Shown in pieces: positions 1 through 7,215 of a stretch of DNA of 35,166 bases (the stretch's first letter is position 1; each line of letters starts with the position of its first letter). The position numbers and the translations under genes were made by a program. The stretch is from an uncultured Gammaproteobacteria bacterium (lineage in GTDB: Bacteria; Pseudomonadota; Gammaproteobacteria; Xanthomonadales; Xanthomonadaceae). The stretch lies in contig CAMPGW010000022.1 in assembly GCA_946885735.1 (NCBI GenBank), positions 1-35,166 on the forward strand, read 5' to 3'. The notes beneath the pieces were generated by a model. It did no database searches. It worked only from the letters and a program-made list of their open reading frames with translations, and was not told where the DNA came from.

Positions 1-20
1 GGGCGCCACCCCGGGCTGGC

Positions 21-26
21 TAGAAT
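21..26 (+). promoter_or_regulatory. -10-like hexamer TAGAAT, predicted leaderless start
   Basis: TAGAAT lies 5 nt before the ATG at 32, and no Shine-Dalgarno sequence lies between them. This distance would put the transcription start on or next to the start codon. The -35 region would fall at the window edge and cannot be judged. The same arrangement recurs at four other genes in the window. Confidence 0.5.
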
Positions 27-31
27 GCGCG

Positions 32-949
32 ATGCCCGACGAACGCCCCGACCTGGCGCAGCACGACCTGCTGCAGCGCTACCTGCCCTGGCGGCGCCCG
101 GTGGAGATCGGCTTCTGGGTGCTCAATTTCCTGCTGGCGGCGACCGTCAACAGCGTGATCGTGCTGATGGACGTGGACCGGGCCCAGTTGCCCTTCGCGG
201 CCTGGCAGCCGGTGGTCTGGGAATGGACGAGCAACCTGGTGCTGCTGGCGCTGGTGCCGGCGGTGATCGCCTTCGAACGGTGGCGGCCCCTGCAGTTCGG
301 CAGCCTGCGCGCGAACCTGCCGTGGCACCTCGGCGCGTCGATCGTGTTCTCGGTGGTGCATGTCGCCGGGATGGTGGCCTTGCGCCAGCTGGCCTACGCG
401 CGGATGGGCCAGGTGTACGACTTCGGCCCCTTGCCGCGGGAGCTGGCGTACGAATACCTCAAGGACGCCGGCACGTACACCGGCATCCTGGTGACGGTCG
501 CGCTGTATCGCTTGCTGCTGCTGCGCCTGCAGGGCGAGGCCCGGCTGCTGGCGGCGCCCGACGAGGGCCCTCCGGTCGAGCCGGTCGAGCGGCCGGAGCG
601 CTTCCTGGTGCGCAAGCTGGGCAAGGAATTCCTGGTGGCGGCCAACGACATCGAGTGGCTGCAGGCCTCCGGCAACTACGTCAACCTGCGGGTCCGCGGC
701 CACGACTACCCCCTGCGCAGCACGATGGCGGCGCTCGAGCCTCGGCTGGATCCGGGGCGCTTCGTGCGGGTGCACCGCAGCTACATGGTCCACCTGGACC
801 GGATCGTGGAGATCCAGCCGCTCGAGTCCGGGGACGCCCGGCTGCTGATGGCCGACGGTAGCCGGATCCCCTGCAGCCGGCGCTATCGGCCCCTGCTGCG
901 CGACCTGGCTGCGGGCGGGGAGCGGCCGGCGCTACCGCCGCTTGCCTGA
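32..949 (+). CDS. Membrane-anchored LytTR-type DNA-binding regulator
   Basis: 305 residues. The N-terminal half is hydrophobic, with about four membrane segments near residues 27-45, 65-81, 100-118 and 147-163. A linker rich in P and E follows, then a LytTR DNA-binding domain at about 190-293. The LytTR hallmarks NYVNL (215-219), FVRVHRSYMVHLDRI (244-258) and a C-terminal CSRRYRPLL are visible. LytTR proteins usually carry a receiver domain. Here the receiver is replaced by a membrane module, so the protein may sense a membrane or external signal directly and bind DNA from the membrane (inference). No histidine kinase gene is adjacent in the window. The ATG at 32 sits 5 nt after a -10-like TAGAAT with no Shine-Dalgarno, which fits leaderless translation. 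The target genes are unknown. Confidence 0.88.
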   Translation: MPDERPDLAQHDLLQRYLPWRRPVEIGFWVLNFLLAATVNSVIVLMDVDRAQLPFAAWQPVVWEWTSNLVLLALVPAVIAFERWRPLQFGSLRANLPWHLGASIVFSVVHVAGMVALRQLAYARMGQVYDFGPLPRELAYEYLKDAGTYTGILVTVALYRLLLLRLQGEARLLAAPDEGPPVEPVERPERFLVRKLGKEFLVAANDIEWLQASGNYVNLRVRGHDYPLRSTMAALEPRLDPGRFVRVHRSYMVHLDRIVEIQPLESGDARLLMADGSRIPCSRRYRPLLRDLAAGGERPALPPLA

Positions 950-1150
950 ACGCCAAGCTGAAGCGGGGCTGGATTTCCGCGCCGGGACGGTGTATGTTCG
1001 CGCCACTGTGTTTGCCAGGGTCACTGTGTATTGTGGCCCGGTGCGGTAGATCCAACGATCCGCTACATCGTTCCAAAGCTTGCTCCCTGCAACTCAGTCT
1101 GGATCCGGGTGTTCCGGTTCCCGAAAAACCTAAGTTACAAGGAGACAGCA
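950..1150 (+). promoter_or_regulatory. Upstream region of the cold-shock gene, with a direct repeat
   Basis: This 201-bp gap precedes the csp start. An 8-bp direct repeat CACTGTGT occurs at 1004-1011 and 1022-1029, with an 18-bp period, so the copies lie on nearly the same helical face. A strong Shine-Dalgarno AAGGAG is at 1139-1144. I cannot assign a convincing -35/-10 pair. Cold-shock genes often have long 5' leaders, and the distance would allow one, but its extent cannot be set from sequence alone. Confidence 0.4.
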
Positions 1151-1360
1151 ATGTCCGATCGTCAGAGCGGTACCGTCAAGTGGTTCAACGACGCCAAGGG
1201 CTTCGGCTTCATCACCCCGGAAAGCGGTGAGGACCTCTTCGTCCACTTCCGTTCCATCCAGGGCACCGGCTTCAAGACCCTGCAGGAAGGCCAGAAGGTC
1301 ACCTTCACCGTCGTGAAGGGCCAGAAGGGCCTGCAGGCTGACGCCGTCCAGGTCGCCTGA
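1151..1360 (+). CDS. Cold-shock protein, CspA family
   Basis: 69 residues, the usual length for a single-domain Csp. The protein is one cold-shock domain (OB fold) that binds single-stranded RNA and DNA. Both nucleic-acid-binding motifs are clear: RNP1 as KGFGFITPE (about residues 15-23) and RNP2 as DLFVHF (about 27-32), preceded by GTVKWFN. The ATG at 1151 is chosen because AAGGAG lies 6 nt upstream and the Csp family starts here; further in-frame upstream sequence is not Csp-like. A strong intrinsic terminator follows 28 nt after the stop, so the gene is probably monocistronic. Such proteins melt RNA structure during cold shock or growth resumption. Whether this copy is cold-induced or constitutive cannot be told from the sequence. 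Confidence 0.96.
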   Translation: MSDRQSGTVKWFNDAKGFGFITPESGEDLFVHFRSIQGTGFKTLQEGQKVTFTVVKGQKGLQADAVQVA

Positions 1361-1388
1361 ACCACTCGCACATCGCGATTGAAGAAAG

Positions 1389-1420
1389 CCCCGGCTGGCA
1401 ACAGCCGGGGTTTTTCTTTT
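1389..1420 (+). terminator. Intrinsic terminator of the cold-shock gene
   Basis: A perfect 8-bp GC-rich stem (CCCCGGCT at 1389-1396, AGCCGGGG at 1403-1410) with a 6-nt loop is followed at once by TTTTTCTTTT (1411-1420). This is a classic rho-independent terminator and one of only two with a real T-tract in the window. Confidence 0.95.
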
Positions 1421-1481
1421 GTGGCGCCCGAAGCGGTTGCGCGATGCGTTAACCTCGGCCTCGGCCGGGGAGGGCCACGCG

Positions 1482-2747
1482 ATGGGCACTTGGTGGAAGT
1501 CGCTGTACCTGCAGGTGCTCGTCGCGATCGTCGCGGGCGTGCTGCTGGGCCATTTCCATCCCGACCTCGGCGCCAGCATGAAGCCGCTGGGCGACGCCTT
1601 CATCGCCCTGGTGAAGATGGTGATCGGGCCGGTGATCTTCCTCACCGTCGTGGTCGGCATCGCCCACATGGGCGAGCTGCGCCAGGTCGGGCGCATCGGC
1701 GTCAAGGCGCTGGTGTATTTCGAGGTCATGACCACGCTGGCGCTGGTGATCGGCCTGCTGGTCGCCAACCTGGTGGAGCCCGGCGCGGGCATGGGCATCG
1801 ATCCCGCCTCGCTGGATGCGAGCGCCGTCGCCAGCTACCAGCAGAAGGCGCAGTCCGGCGGCGTCGTCGCTTTCGTGCTCGACATCATTCCCACCGGTTT
1901 CGTCTCCGCCTTCACCGGCGGCAACCTGCTGCAGGTGCTGCTGGTGGCGCTGCTGTTCGGCATCGCGCTGACCCGTACCGGCGAAGCCGGCCACCGCGTC
2001 CTGCACGGGCTGGACGAGGTCAGCCGGGTGTTCTTCGGCATCGTCGACATCATCATGCGCGCCGCGCCGATCGGTGCGTTCGGGGCCATGGCCTTCACCA
2101 TCGGCAAGTACGGCATCGGCACCCTGCAGTCGCTGGGCCTGCTGCTGGCGGCGGTGTACCTGACCTGCTTCCTGTTCGTGGTGCTCGCGCTGGGCGCGGT
2201 GTGCTGGTGGTCGGGCTTCTCGCTGTGGAAGTTCCTGCGCTACATCCGCGGCGAACTGCTGCTGGTGCTGGGCACTTCATCCTCGGAGTCGGCCTTGCCG
2301 CGGCTGATCGAGCGCCTGCAGGAGCTGGGCTGCGCGCGCAGCGTGGTCGGGCTGGTGGTGCCGACCGGCTACTCCTTCAACCTCGACGGCACCTGCATCT
2401 ACCTGACGATGGCGGCGATCTTCATCGCCCAGGCGCTCGGCGTGCCGCTCACGCTTGAAGACCAGTTGCTGCTGCTCGCCGTGCTGCTGTTGACCTCCAA
2501 GGGCGCGGCCGGCGTCACCGGCTCGGGCTTCATCACCCTCGCGGCGACGCTGGGGGCGCTGGCGGGCAGGGTGCCGGTGGAGGGCGTGGCGCTGATCCTG
2601 GGCGTGGACCGCTTCATGTCGGAGGCGCGGGCGATCACCAACATCATCGGCAACGGCGTCGCCACCATGTTCGTCGCCAAGTGGGAAAACCTCCGCGACG
2701 ACGACCGCATGCACGCCGCCCTGGATGCCGGCCCGCCCTCGAGTTGA
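1482..2747 (+). CDS. dctA: C4-dicarboxylate/proton or sodium symporter, DctA/SLC1 family
   Basis: 421 residues, close to the ~430 of DctA. Inner-membrane glutamate/aspartate/C4-dicarboxylate symporter of the DAACS family. The serine-rich HP1 signature [12 protein letters not shown] begins near residue 264, and the TM7 motif, NLDGT here (300-304), is followed by [14 protein letters not shown]. Both belong to the substrate- and ion-binding core. The N-terminus ([19 protein letters not shown]) is DctA-like. The ATG at 1482 is preferred because GGGGAGGG lies at 1467-1474, 7 nt upstream; a longer in-frame start at 1419 lies inside the csp terminator and is unlikely. Succinate, fumarate, malate or aspartate are the likely substrates. 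Other DAACS members carry glutamate or other substrates, so specificity is inferred. No dctBD two-component pair lies nearby. Confidence 0.9.
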   Translation: MGTWWKSLYLQVLVAIVAGVLLGHFHPDLGASMKPLGDAFIALVKMVIGPVIFLTVVVGIAHMGELRQVGRIGVKALVYFEVMTTLALVIGLLVANLVEPGAGMGIDPASLDASAVASYQQKAQSGGVVAFVLDIIPTGFVSAFTGGNLLQVLLVALLFGIALTRTGEAGHRVLHGLDEVSRVFFGIVDIIMRAAPIGAFGAMAFTIGKYGIGTLQSLGLLLAAVYLTCFLFVVLALGAVCWWSGFSLWKFLRYIRGELLLVLGTSSSESALPRLIERLQELGCARSVVGLVVPTGYSFNLDGTCIYLTMAAIFIAQALGVPLTLEDQLLLLAVLLLTSKGAAGVTGSGFITLAATLGALAGRVPVEGVALILGVDRFMSEARAITNIIGNGVATMFVAKWENLRDDDRMHAALDAGPPSS

Positions 2748-2758
2748 AATCCGGGCCT

Positions 2759-2895
2759 GCGATGGGCGCTGCCGGGGGGTAGGGTTTGCCCTGATCGGCA
2801 CTCTTGCGAGCTGCATCCTGCCAGCAAAGTGCCGACCGGCCGGACATCCTGTCCGGCCTTCCGTGCAAACCCTACCCCCCGACATCACCCATCGC
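2759..2895 (+). repeat. Large folded repeat element, copy 1
   Basis: Three-part fold. The outer arms are 2759-2789 and 2865-2895: 16 bp perfect at 2774-2789/2865-2880 and 8 bp perfect at 2759-2766/2888-2895, with a partly paired 7x7 segment between. Inside are a 7-nt joint, a 37-nt core (2797-2833) whose ends pair (GGCACT/AGTGCC, TTGC/GCAA), GACC, then a hairpin with an 8-bp stem (GGCCGGAC 2838-2845, GTCCGGCC 2851-2858), and a 6-nt joint. Copy 2 at 2989-3124, in the opposite orientation, has the same core and the same joint lengths but different stem sequences. The element starts 12 nt after the dctA stop and could also act as its transcription end. No protein is encoded that I can support. 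Confidence 0.85.
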
Positions 2896-2904
2896 CGGGT
2901 GGAA

Positions 2905-2921
2905 GCTGCGCGGTACGCAGC
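2905..2921. other. Small hairpin between the two folded repeats
   Basis: A 6-bp stem, GCTGCG (2905-2910) and CGCAGC (2916-2921), encloses CGGTA. It lies in the 93-bp spacer between the repeat copies. The rest of the spacer holds a T-run (TTTTTT, 2952-2957). At 2977-2989 there is also a 13-nt match (12 identical) to the first part of the repeat core. Confidence 0.5.
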
Positions 2922-2988
2922 CCGGCCCGGCTAAACAGTGGGATAGCCAGCTTTTTTCTGCTAGCTGAGGCCCGAGCGACACTCTTGC

Positions 2989-3124
2989 GGCACGCGGTGG
3001 GCTGGGGAGGCGGTTCGCGCAGAAGGCCAGCCAGGGATGGCTGGCCGGTCGGCACTTTGCTGGCAGGATGCAGCCTGCAAGAGTGCCGAGCGGAGCGAAC
3101 TGCCTCCCCAGCCCGCCGCGTGCC
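2989..3124 (-). repeat. Large folded repeat element, copy 2 (inverted)
   Basis: The outer arms 2989-3018 and 3095-3124 pair over 30 positions: 28 Watson-Crick pairs and two that are G-U in plus-strand RNA. Read on the minus strand, the order is outer arm, 7-nt joint (3088-3094), 37-nt core (3051-3087), GACC, an 8-bp hairpin (stems 3025-3032 and 3039-3046), a 6-nt joint (3019-3024) and the outer arm. The core matches copy 1 at 35 of 37 positions, with the only differences at adjacent core positions 12-13. The outer arms and the hairpin stem differ from copy 1 in sequence but stay paired. It ends 77 bp before the glutathione peroxidase start. Confidence 0.85.
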
Positions 3125-3201
3125 ACGCCGATGGTCTGACGAGTGGTTTGACGGGTCGGCGGGCTTGCCGGATGCTGGGGGCCTGCGAATGGAGTGGCGC
3201 C

Positions 3202-3681
3202 ATGACGACTGCGTATGATTTTTCGGCGAAGGACCTTGATGGCAAGGAGCATGCCCTGGCCGAGTTTCGTGGCAAACCGATGCTGGTGGTGAACACCGCC
3301 TCCAAGTGCGGCTTCACGCCCCAGTACACCGGGCTGGAGAAGCTGCACCGCGACTACGGCGACAAGGGACTGGTCGTGCTCGGTTTCCCCTGCGACCAGT
3401 TCGGCCACCAGGAGCCGGGCGATGCCGACGAGATCCGCAACTTCTGCTCGCTCAACTACGACGTCAGCTTCCCGCTGTTCGAGAAGGTCGAGGTCAACGG
3501 CGCGAAGGCGCATCCGCTCTGGCAGTGGCTGAAGAAGGAAAAGCCCGGACTGCTCGGCATGGAGGCGATCAAGTGGAACTTCACCAAGTTCCTGGTGGAT
3601 CGCAGCGGCAAGGTGGTCAAGCGCTACGCGCCCACCGACACGCCCGAGAAGATCGAGAAGGACCTCGCCTCGGTGCTTTGA
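3202..3681 (+). CDS. Glutathione peroxidase family protein
   Basis: 159 residues, normal for bacterial GPx. It reduces hydrogen peroxide or organic hydroperoxides with thiol reductants. The catalytic tetrad is visible: Cys36 in NTASKCGFT, Gln70 in GFPCDQFGHQEPG, and Trp125-Asn126 in KWNFTKFLVD. The active residue is cysteine, not selenocysteine. Cys64 and Cys82 are extra conserved cysteines; Cys82 would be the resolving cysteine in thioredoxin-dependent members, so thioredoxin may be the real reductant (inference). The ATG at 3202 has GGAG at 3191-3194, 7 nt upstream. In-frame sequence further upstream runs through the folded repeat and is not part of the gene. The stop codon directly abuts that of the convergent TlpA-like gene, with no base between them. 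Confidence 0.95.
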   Translation: MTTAYDFSAKDLDGKEHALAEFRGKPMLVVNTASKCGFTPQYTGLEKLHRDYGDKGLVVLGFPCDQFGHQEPGDADEIRNFCSLNYDVSFPLFEKVEVNGAKAHPLWQWLKKEKPGLLGMEAIKWNFTKFLVDRSGKVVKRYAPTDTPEKIEKDLASVL

Positions 3682-4200
3682 TCAGTTCGACGCGACCGGC
3701 TTCGGCGGCGCCTCGAGCAGGGCGTTGATGTCTTCCACGATCTCCGCCAGGGATTCGTCGCCGAAGCCCACGTGCACCGCTGCGATCGCGCCGCGCTGGT
3801 CGATGACGTACAGGTTCGGATAGGCCTTGACCGCATAGCCCTGCGCGATCTCGCCGGAACGGTCGTAGGTAAAGGTGAGCGCGGCGTCCTTCAACTGCCG
3901 GCGGATCAGTCGATAGTCCTGCGGCGTGTCCTTGACGTTGACGGCGACCACCTTGGCGCGCTCGCCCGCGACCCGCTGGAGCTGGTCCAGCACCGGCAAC
4001 TCGCGCCGGCAGGGACCGCACCACGACGCCCAGAACGTCACCACCATCACGCGGCCACGGAACTGGCTGATGCGGATTTCGTCGCCCTCCGGGGTCTTGC
4101 CAAGCAGGTCCGGAGGGGTCGCCCCCACCGCCAGGCCAGCGCCCGCGGGCGCGGAGAACACGGCCAGGCACAGGCCCAGCAATACGGCGACGGTCTTCAT
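3682..4200 (-). CDS. Exported TlpA-family thiol-disulfide oxidoreductase
   Basis: 172 residues. The N-terminal signal peptide (about residues 1-21, core VAVLLGLCLAVFSAPAGA) sends it to the periplasm. A Cys11 in the h-region could be read as a lipobox, but the context is poor. A thioredoxin-fold TlpA/ResA domain follows, with WCGPC and catalytic Cys61 and Cys64, a VVTFWASWC strand and a cis-proline loop KAYPNLYVID. Proteins of this type reduce or exchange disulfides of exported proteins such as cytochromes c. The ATG at 4200 is preceded by GGGGAGA. It lies 51 bp downstream of the GNAT stop and may be read from the fpr-GNAT transcript. A TATGCT box about 30 nt upstream could also serve as its own -10. 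The exact partner is unknown. Confidence 0.92.
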   Translation of the reverse strand: MKTVAVLLGLCLAVFSAPAGAGLAVGATPPDLLGKTPEGDEIRISQFRGRVMVVTFWASWCGPCRRELPVLDQLQRVAGERAKVVAVNVKDTPQDYRLIRRQLKDAALTFTYDRSGEIAQGYAVKAYPNLYVIDQRGAIAAVHVGFGDESLAEIVEDINALLEAPPKPVASN

Positions 4201-4251
4201 GCGATTCTCCCCTGTTCGCGGCGAGCATAACCGTTTCGCGGCCCGCGCAGC

Positions 4252-4782
4252 TCAGCCCAGGTCGCAGACCATCAGCCAGTCGTCCTTCGGGTCCGGACCG
4301 ACCATGAAGACCAGCGAACCGGCGACGCGGAAGCCTTCCTTCTCGTAGAAGCGTATCGCCTGCGGTTGCTCCTGCCACACGCTCAGGTGGATCGAGCGGG
4401 CGCCGCGGCGCCGCGCCTCGTCCTTCACCGCAGCCATCATCGCCTGCGCCAGCCCGCGGCCGTGCCAGGCGGTGTCCACGTAGAAGCGACACAGTTCGAT
4501 CGCCGGGCGCGCGCCTGCGTTCGCCGGCGGGTCGGTCGGCTCGCGCAACTGCGCATGCCCGGCCCACGCGCCGTCCACCGTCATCACCAGGTTCCAGCGC
4601 GAGGGGTCGCCGATCTGCCGCAGCTGGGCGGCCTCGGAGTAGTGCTCGTCGACGCAGGCCTGCACGTTCTCCGGCGTCGAGCAGTGCCGGTAGGCGTCGA
4701 GGAAATTCCGCGTCATGAATTCACCGAGCGCGGCGGCGTCGGCGGGCGTTGCGAGGCGAAAGGCGGGCGTTGCCTGGTTCAT
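4252..4782 (-). CDS. GNAT family N-acetyltransferase
   Basis: 176 residues with one GNAT fold. The acetyl-CoA pyrophosphate loop is seen as FYVDTAWHGRGLAQAMM (motif A, R/Q-x-x-G-x-G/A type), followed by a typical DEARRRGARSIHLSVWQ strand-helix and motif B IRFYEKEGF near the C-terminus. The substrate is not predictable; GNATs acetylate amines of small molecules, antibiotics, peptides or ribosomal proteins. The start codon overlaps the fpr stop in an ATGA arrangement (4779-4782), which indicates translational coupling with fpr. There is no strong Shine-Dalgarno of its own, in line with that coupling. Confidence 0.9.
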   Translation of the reverse strand: MNQATPAFRLATPADAAALGEFMTRNFLDAYRHCSTPENVQACVDEHYSEAAQLRQIGDPSRWNLVMTVDGAWAGHAQLREPTDPPANAGARPAIELCRFYVDTAWHGRGLAQAMMAAVKDEARRRGARSIHLSVWQEQPQAIRFYEKEGFRVAGSLVFMVGPDPKDDWLMVCDLG

Positions 4783-5558
4783 TTCTCGACGAAGGCGCGT
4801 TCGAAGACGTAGTGGCCCGGAATGCCGATGCGTGGCGCAGCCTGGAAACCGCGCTCGTCCAGGATTTGGCGGAAGTCGGCGAGCATGGAGGGACTGCCGC
4901 AGATCATGAAGCGGTCGCGCGCCGGATCGATCGCCGGCAGCCCGAGGTCGGCCTGCATGCGTCCGGAATCCAGCAGCGTGGTCAGCCGGCCCTGGTGCTC
5001 GAAGGCCTCGCGGCTGACGGCCGGGTAGTAGCGCAATTGCGCACGGATCTGCTCGCCCAGGAACTCGTGCTGCGGCAGCTCCCGGCGGATGTAATCGGCG
5101 TAGGCCAGGTCGGCGACGCTGCGCACGCCGTGGGTCAGCACGACGGTTTCGAAGCGCTCGTAGGTTTCCGGGTCCTTGATGATCGCCAGGAACGGCGCCA
5201 GCCCGGTGCCGGTCGCCAGCAGGTACAGCGTGCGGCCCGGGTGCAGGTCGCTGATCAGCAGCGTGCCGGTCGGCTTGCGGCTCATCAGCAGCGTGTCGCC
5301 GTGGCGGATGTGCTGCAGGCGCGAGGTCAACGGACCATGGGGCACCTTGATGCTGAAGAACTCGAGCTGCTCCTCCCAGTTGGCGCTGGCGATGGAGTAG
5401 GCGCGCATGAGCGGCCTTCCGTCCACTTCCAGCCCGATCATCACGAACTGGCCGTTGTCGAAGCGGAAGCCGTCGTCGCGGGTGGTGGTGAAGCTGAAGT
5501 AGTCCCCGGTCCAGTGGCGAACGTCGAGCACGGTCTCGGAGATGAAGGGCGAGGACAT
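4779..5558 (-). CDS. fpr: Ferredoxin/flavodoxin-NADP+ reductase, subclass I
   Basis: 259 residues, the normal Fpr length. Cytosolic FAD enzyme that shuttles electrons between NADPH and ferredoxin or flavodoxin, supporting Fe-S repair, oxidative-stress defence and biosynthesis. The FAD-binding motif is RAYS (52-55), the NADPH pyrophosphate loop is GTGLAPF (117-123), and a CGSPSM nucleotide-binding strand precedes the C-terminus. The protein ends VFERAFVEK, the tail typical of bacterial subclass I enzymes such as those of Xanthomonas and Pseudomonas. The ATG at 5558 (MSSPFISETV) was chosen on family alignment and a modest AGGG 5 nt upstream; longer in-frame starts add a basic, proline-rich stretch not seen in Fpr. 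It is divergent from slyD and coupled to the downstream GNAT gene. Confidence 0.95.
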   Translation of the reverse strand: MSSPFISETVLDVRHWTGDYFSFTTTRDDGFRFDNGQFVMIGLEVDGRPLMRAYSIASANWEEQLEFFSIKVPHGPLTSRLQHIRHGDTLLMSRKPTGTLLISDLHPGRTLYLLATGTGLAPFLAIIKDPETYERFETVVLTHGVRSVADLAYADYIRRELPQHEFLGEQIRAQLRYYPAVSREAFEHQGRLTTLLDSGRMQADLGLPAIDPARDRFMICGSPSMLADFRQILDERGFQAAPRIGIPGHYVFERAFVEK

Positions 5559-5644
5559 GGACCCTGCGGGCGGAAGCGGCGGCGAGCGCCTGAACCGGTA
5601 TTGTCTCATCGGCCGGGCGGAGTGTCTGCGCAAATCCGCTGGCT

Positions 5645-5650
5645 TATAAT
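5645..5650 (+). promoter_or_regulatory. -10 box of slyD
   Basis: A perfect TATAAT lies 42 nt before the slyD ATG, which gives a 5' leader of about 36 nt containing the AAGGA Shine-Dalgarno (5681-5685). The -35 region is weak; the best 17-nt-spaced hexamer is GTGTCT at 5622-5627. Confidence 0.7.
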
Positions 5651-5692
5651 CGAGGATCGCGCCGCGGCGCCCCCATTCCAAAGGACTTTCCC

Positions 5693-6175
5693 ATGCAGAT
5701 CGGCGCGCGCACCGTGGCCACCTTCCACTACACCCTGACCGACGCCAGCGGCAAGGTCATCGACAGCTCCGTGGGCGGCGAACCGCTGGCCTACCTGCAC
5801 GGCGCCGGCAACATCGTGCCCGGGCTGGAGCGCGAGCTCGAGGGGCGCAGCCAGGGCGACAAGCTCGAAGTGGTGGTGCAGCCGGAAGACGCCTATGGAC
5901 TGCCGAACCCGGCGATGGTGCAGGTGGTCCCCCGGCAGGCCTTCCAGGGCGTGGACGACCTCGAGGTCGGCATGCAGTTCCAGGCGCAGACCCCGCAGGG
6001 CGCACTGCCGGTCGTCGTGTCCAAGGTCGAGGGCGACGAGGTGACGGTGGATGCGAACCATCCGCTGGCCGGCCAGGTGCTGCATTTCGCCGTCGAGGTG
6101 ACGGCCGTGCGCGACGCCAGCGTCGAGGAGCTGATGCACGGCCACGTGCACGGCGAGGGCGGCCATCACCACTGA
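5693..6175 (+). CDS. slyD: FKBP-type peptidyl-prolyl cis-trans isomerase, SlyD-like
   Basis: 160 residues. Cytosolic prolyl isomerase and chaperone. The FKBP part is split by an insert-in-flap domain as in SlyD: the N-terminal FKBP segment (VATFHYTLTDASGKVIDSS, about 8-26, and YLHGAGNIVPGLERELEG, about 34-51), the flap insert with PEDAYG (about 64-69) through about residue 130, then the closing FKBP strand. A short histidine-rich tail (HGHVHGEGGHHH) is a reduced form of the metal-binding tail of E. coli SlyD, so nickel or zinc binding is plausible. Promoter TATAAT and AAGGA fit the ATG at 5693. Ten bases separate it from the MDR gene, so the two are probably co-transcribed. Confidence 0.93.
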   Translation: MQIGARTVATFHYTLTDASGKVIDSSVGGEPLAYLHGAGNIVPGLERELEGRSQGDKLEVVVQPEDAYGLPNPAMVQVVPRQAFQGVDDLEVGMQFQAQTPQGALPVVVSKVEGDEVTVDANHPLAGQVLHFAVEVTAVRDASVEELMHGHVHGEGGHHH

Positions 6176-6185
6176 CCGGGCGACC

Positions 6186-7214
6186 ATGCTCGCCTGGCAG
6201 GCGATCCGCCATGGGTCGCCGGCCGAGGTCCTGGAATTGCGCGCGGTCGCGTGCCCGTGGCCCGGGGCCGGCGAACTGCGCATCCGCGTCGAGGCCGCCA
6301 GCCTCAATCCGATCGATTTCAAACTCATCCGCGGCGACCTGCGCGCGCTGTCGCCGTTGCGCTTTCCGGTCACGCCCGGATTCGATGCCTGCGGCATCGT
6401 GGATGCGCTGGGCGAGGGCGTGGAACGCTTCCACCTGGGCGAGCGGGTCATCGTGCGCGCCAGCCGCGAGACCCTCGGTGCCTTTGCCCAGTACAGCGTG
6501 CAGCCTGCCGCGTTCGTGGCGACGGCGCCGCGCTGGACAGGGGCTGCGGCGGCCGCCGCCTTGCCCCTGGTCGCCCTGACGAGCGTGCAGGGCCTGGTGG
6601 ACCGCGCGCACGCGAAGCCAGGGCAACGCATCCTGGTGCACGCCGGCGCCGGCGGGCTGGGCAGCTTCGCCATCCAGTACGCGCGCCACCTGGGGCTGTC
6701 GGTGGACGCGACCTGCAGTGCACGCAACCTGGACTTCGTCCGGAGCCTGGGCGCCGACGCGGCGATCGCCTACGACCGCGAGGACTATCGCGCGCGCGGA
6801 CCGATCTACGACATCGTGCTCGACAGCCTGGGCGGGGCGCATACGCTCGATGCCTTCCGCGTGCTCAAGCCCGGCGGCGTGGTGGTGCGCGTGGCCGGTC
6901 CGCCGGACGAGGAAATGATCGCGAAGTTCGCCCGCGGCTGGGCGATGCGCCAGGCCATGCGCTGGATGGGGCGCAAGGTGCGCGCGGCGGCGCGGGCGAA
7001 GGACGCGCGCTACTTCCGTTTCCTCACCGAGCCCAGCGGTGCGCAGTTGGCCGATATCGTGCGGCGGGTGGACTCGGGGGCGATCCGGCCCGTCGTGGAC
7101 AGCGTGTTCGGCTACGAGCAGGCGCCGGCGGCGTTCGAGAAGCTCATGGGCGGCCATGCGCGCGGCAAGATCGTGCTCGACTTCGACACCGCGGTCGCGC
7201 CCGAGGAAAGCTGA
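6186..7214 (+). CDS. Zinc-independent MDR oxidoreductase (quinone reductase-like)
   Basis: 342 residues, the typical length of the medium-chain dehydrogenase/reductase family. The N-terminal GroES-like domain (about 1-125) has ASLNPIDFKLIRG and PVTPGFDACGIVDALGEGV. The NADPH-binding Rossmann domain carries the fingerprint HAGAGGLGSFAIQYARHLG (about 155-173). The cysteine and histidine zinc ligands of alcohol dehydrogenases are absent, so this belongs with the zeta-crystallin/quinone oxidoreductase branch. The likely reaction is NADPH-dependent reduction of quinones or alpha,beta-unsaturated carbonyls; the real substrate is unknown. The gene starts 10 bp after slyD without a good Shine-Dalgarno, so it probably depends on the slyD message. 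Confidence 0.92.
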   Translation: MLAWQAIRHGSPAEVLELRAVACPWPGAGELRIRVEAASLNPIDFKLIRGDLRALSPLRFPVTPGFDACGIVDALGEGVERFHLGERVIVRASRETLGAFAQYSVQPAAFVATAPRWTGAAAAAALPLVALTSVQGLVDRAHAKPGQRILVHAGAGGLGSFAIQYARHLGLSVDATCSARNLDFVRSLGADAAIAYDREDYRARGPIYDIVLDSLGGAHTLDAFRVLKPGGVVVRVAGPPDEEMIAKFARGWAMRQAMRWMGRKVRAAARAKDARYFRFLTEPSGAQLADIVRRVDSGAIRPVVDSVFGYEQAPAAFEKLMGGHARGKIVLDFDTAVAPEES

Positions 7215-7215
7215 G

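Noticed and set aside
1031..1150. Longer cold-shock protein starting at 1031
   Set aside because: The extra 40 residues are not Csp-like, and AAGGAG sits just before the ATG at 1151.
2759..3124. Integron attC sites
   Set aside because: The long stems recall attC, but I find no GTTRRRY/RYYYAAC core pair at the ends, no integrase and no cassette array. The conserved part is the centre, opposite to attC.
2759..3124. Insertion sequence or CRISPR array
   Set aside because: There is no transposase frame, no target duplication visible, only two copies in inverted orientation and no spacer-repeat periodicity.
2725..3218. Open frames across the dctA-gpx gap that could be small proteins
   Set aside because: They run through the folded repeats, their similar peptides come from the repeated core read in the same frame, and no start with a ribosome binding site is present.
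5645..5650. TATAAT as a leaderless start of slyD
   Set aside because: It is 42 nt from the ATG, and a good AAGGA is in place, so slyD has a normal leader.
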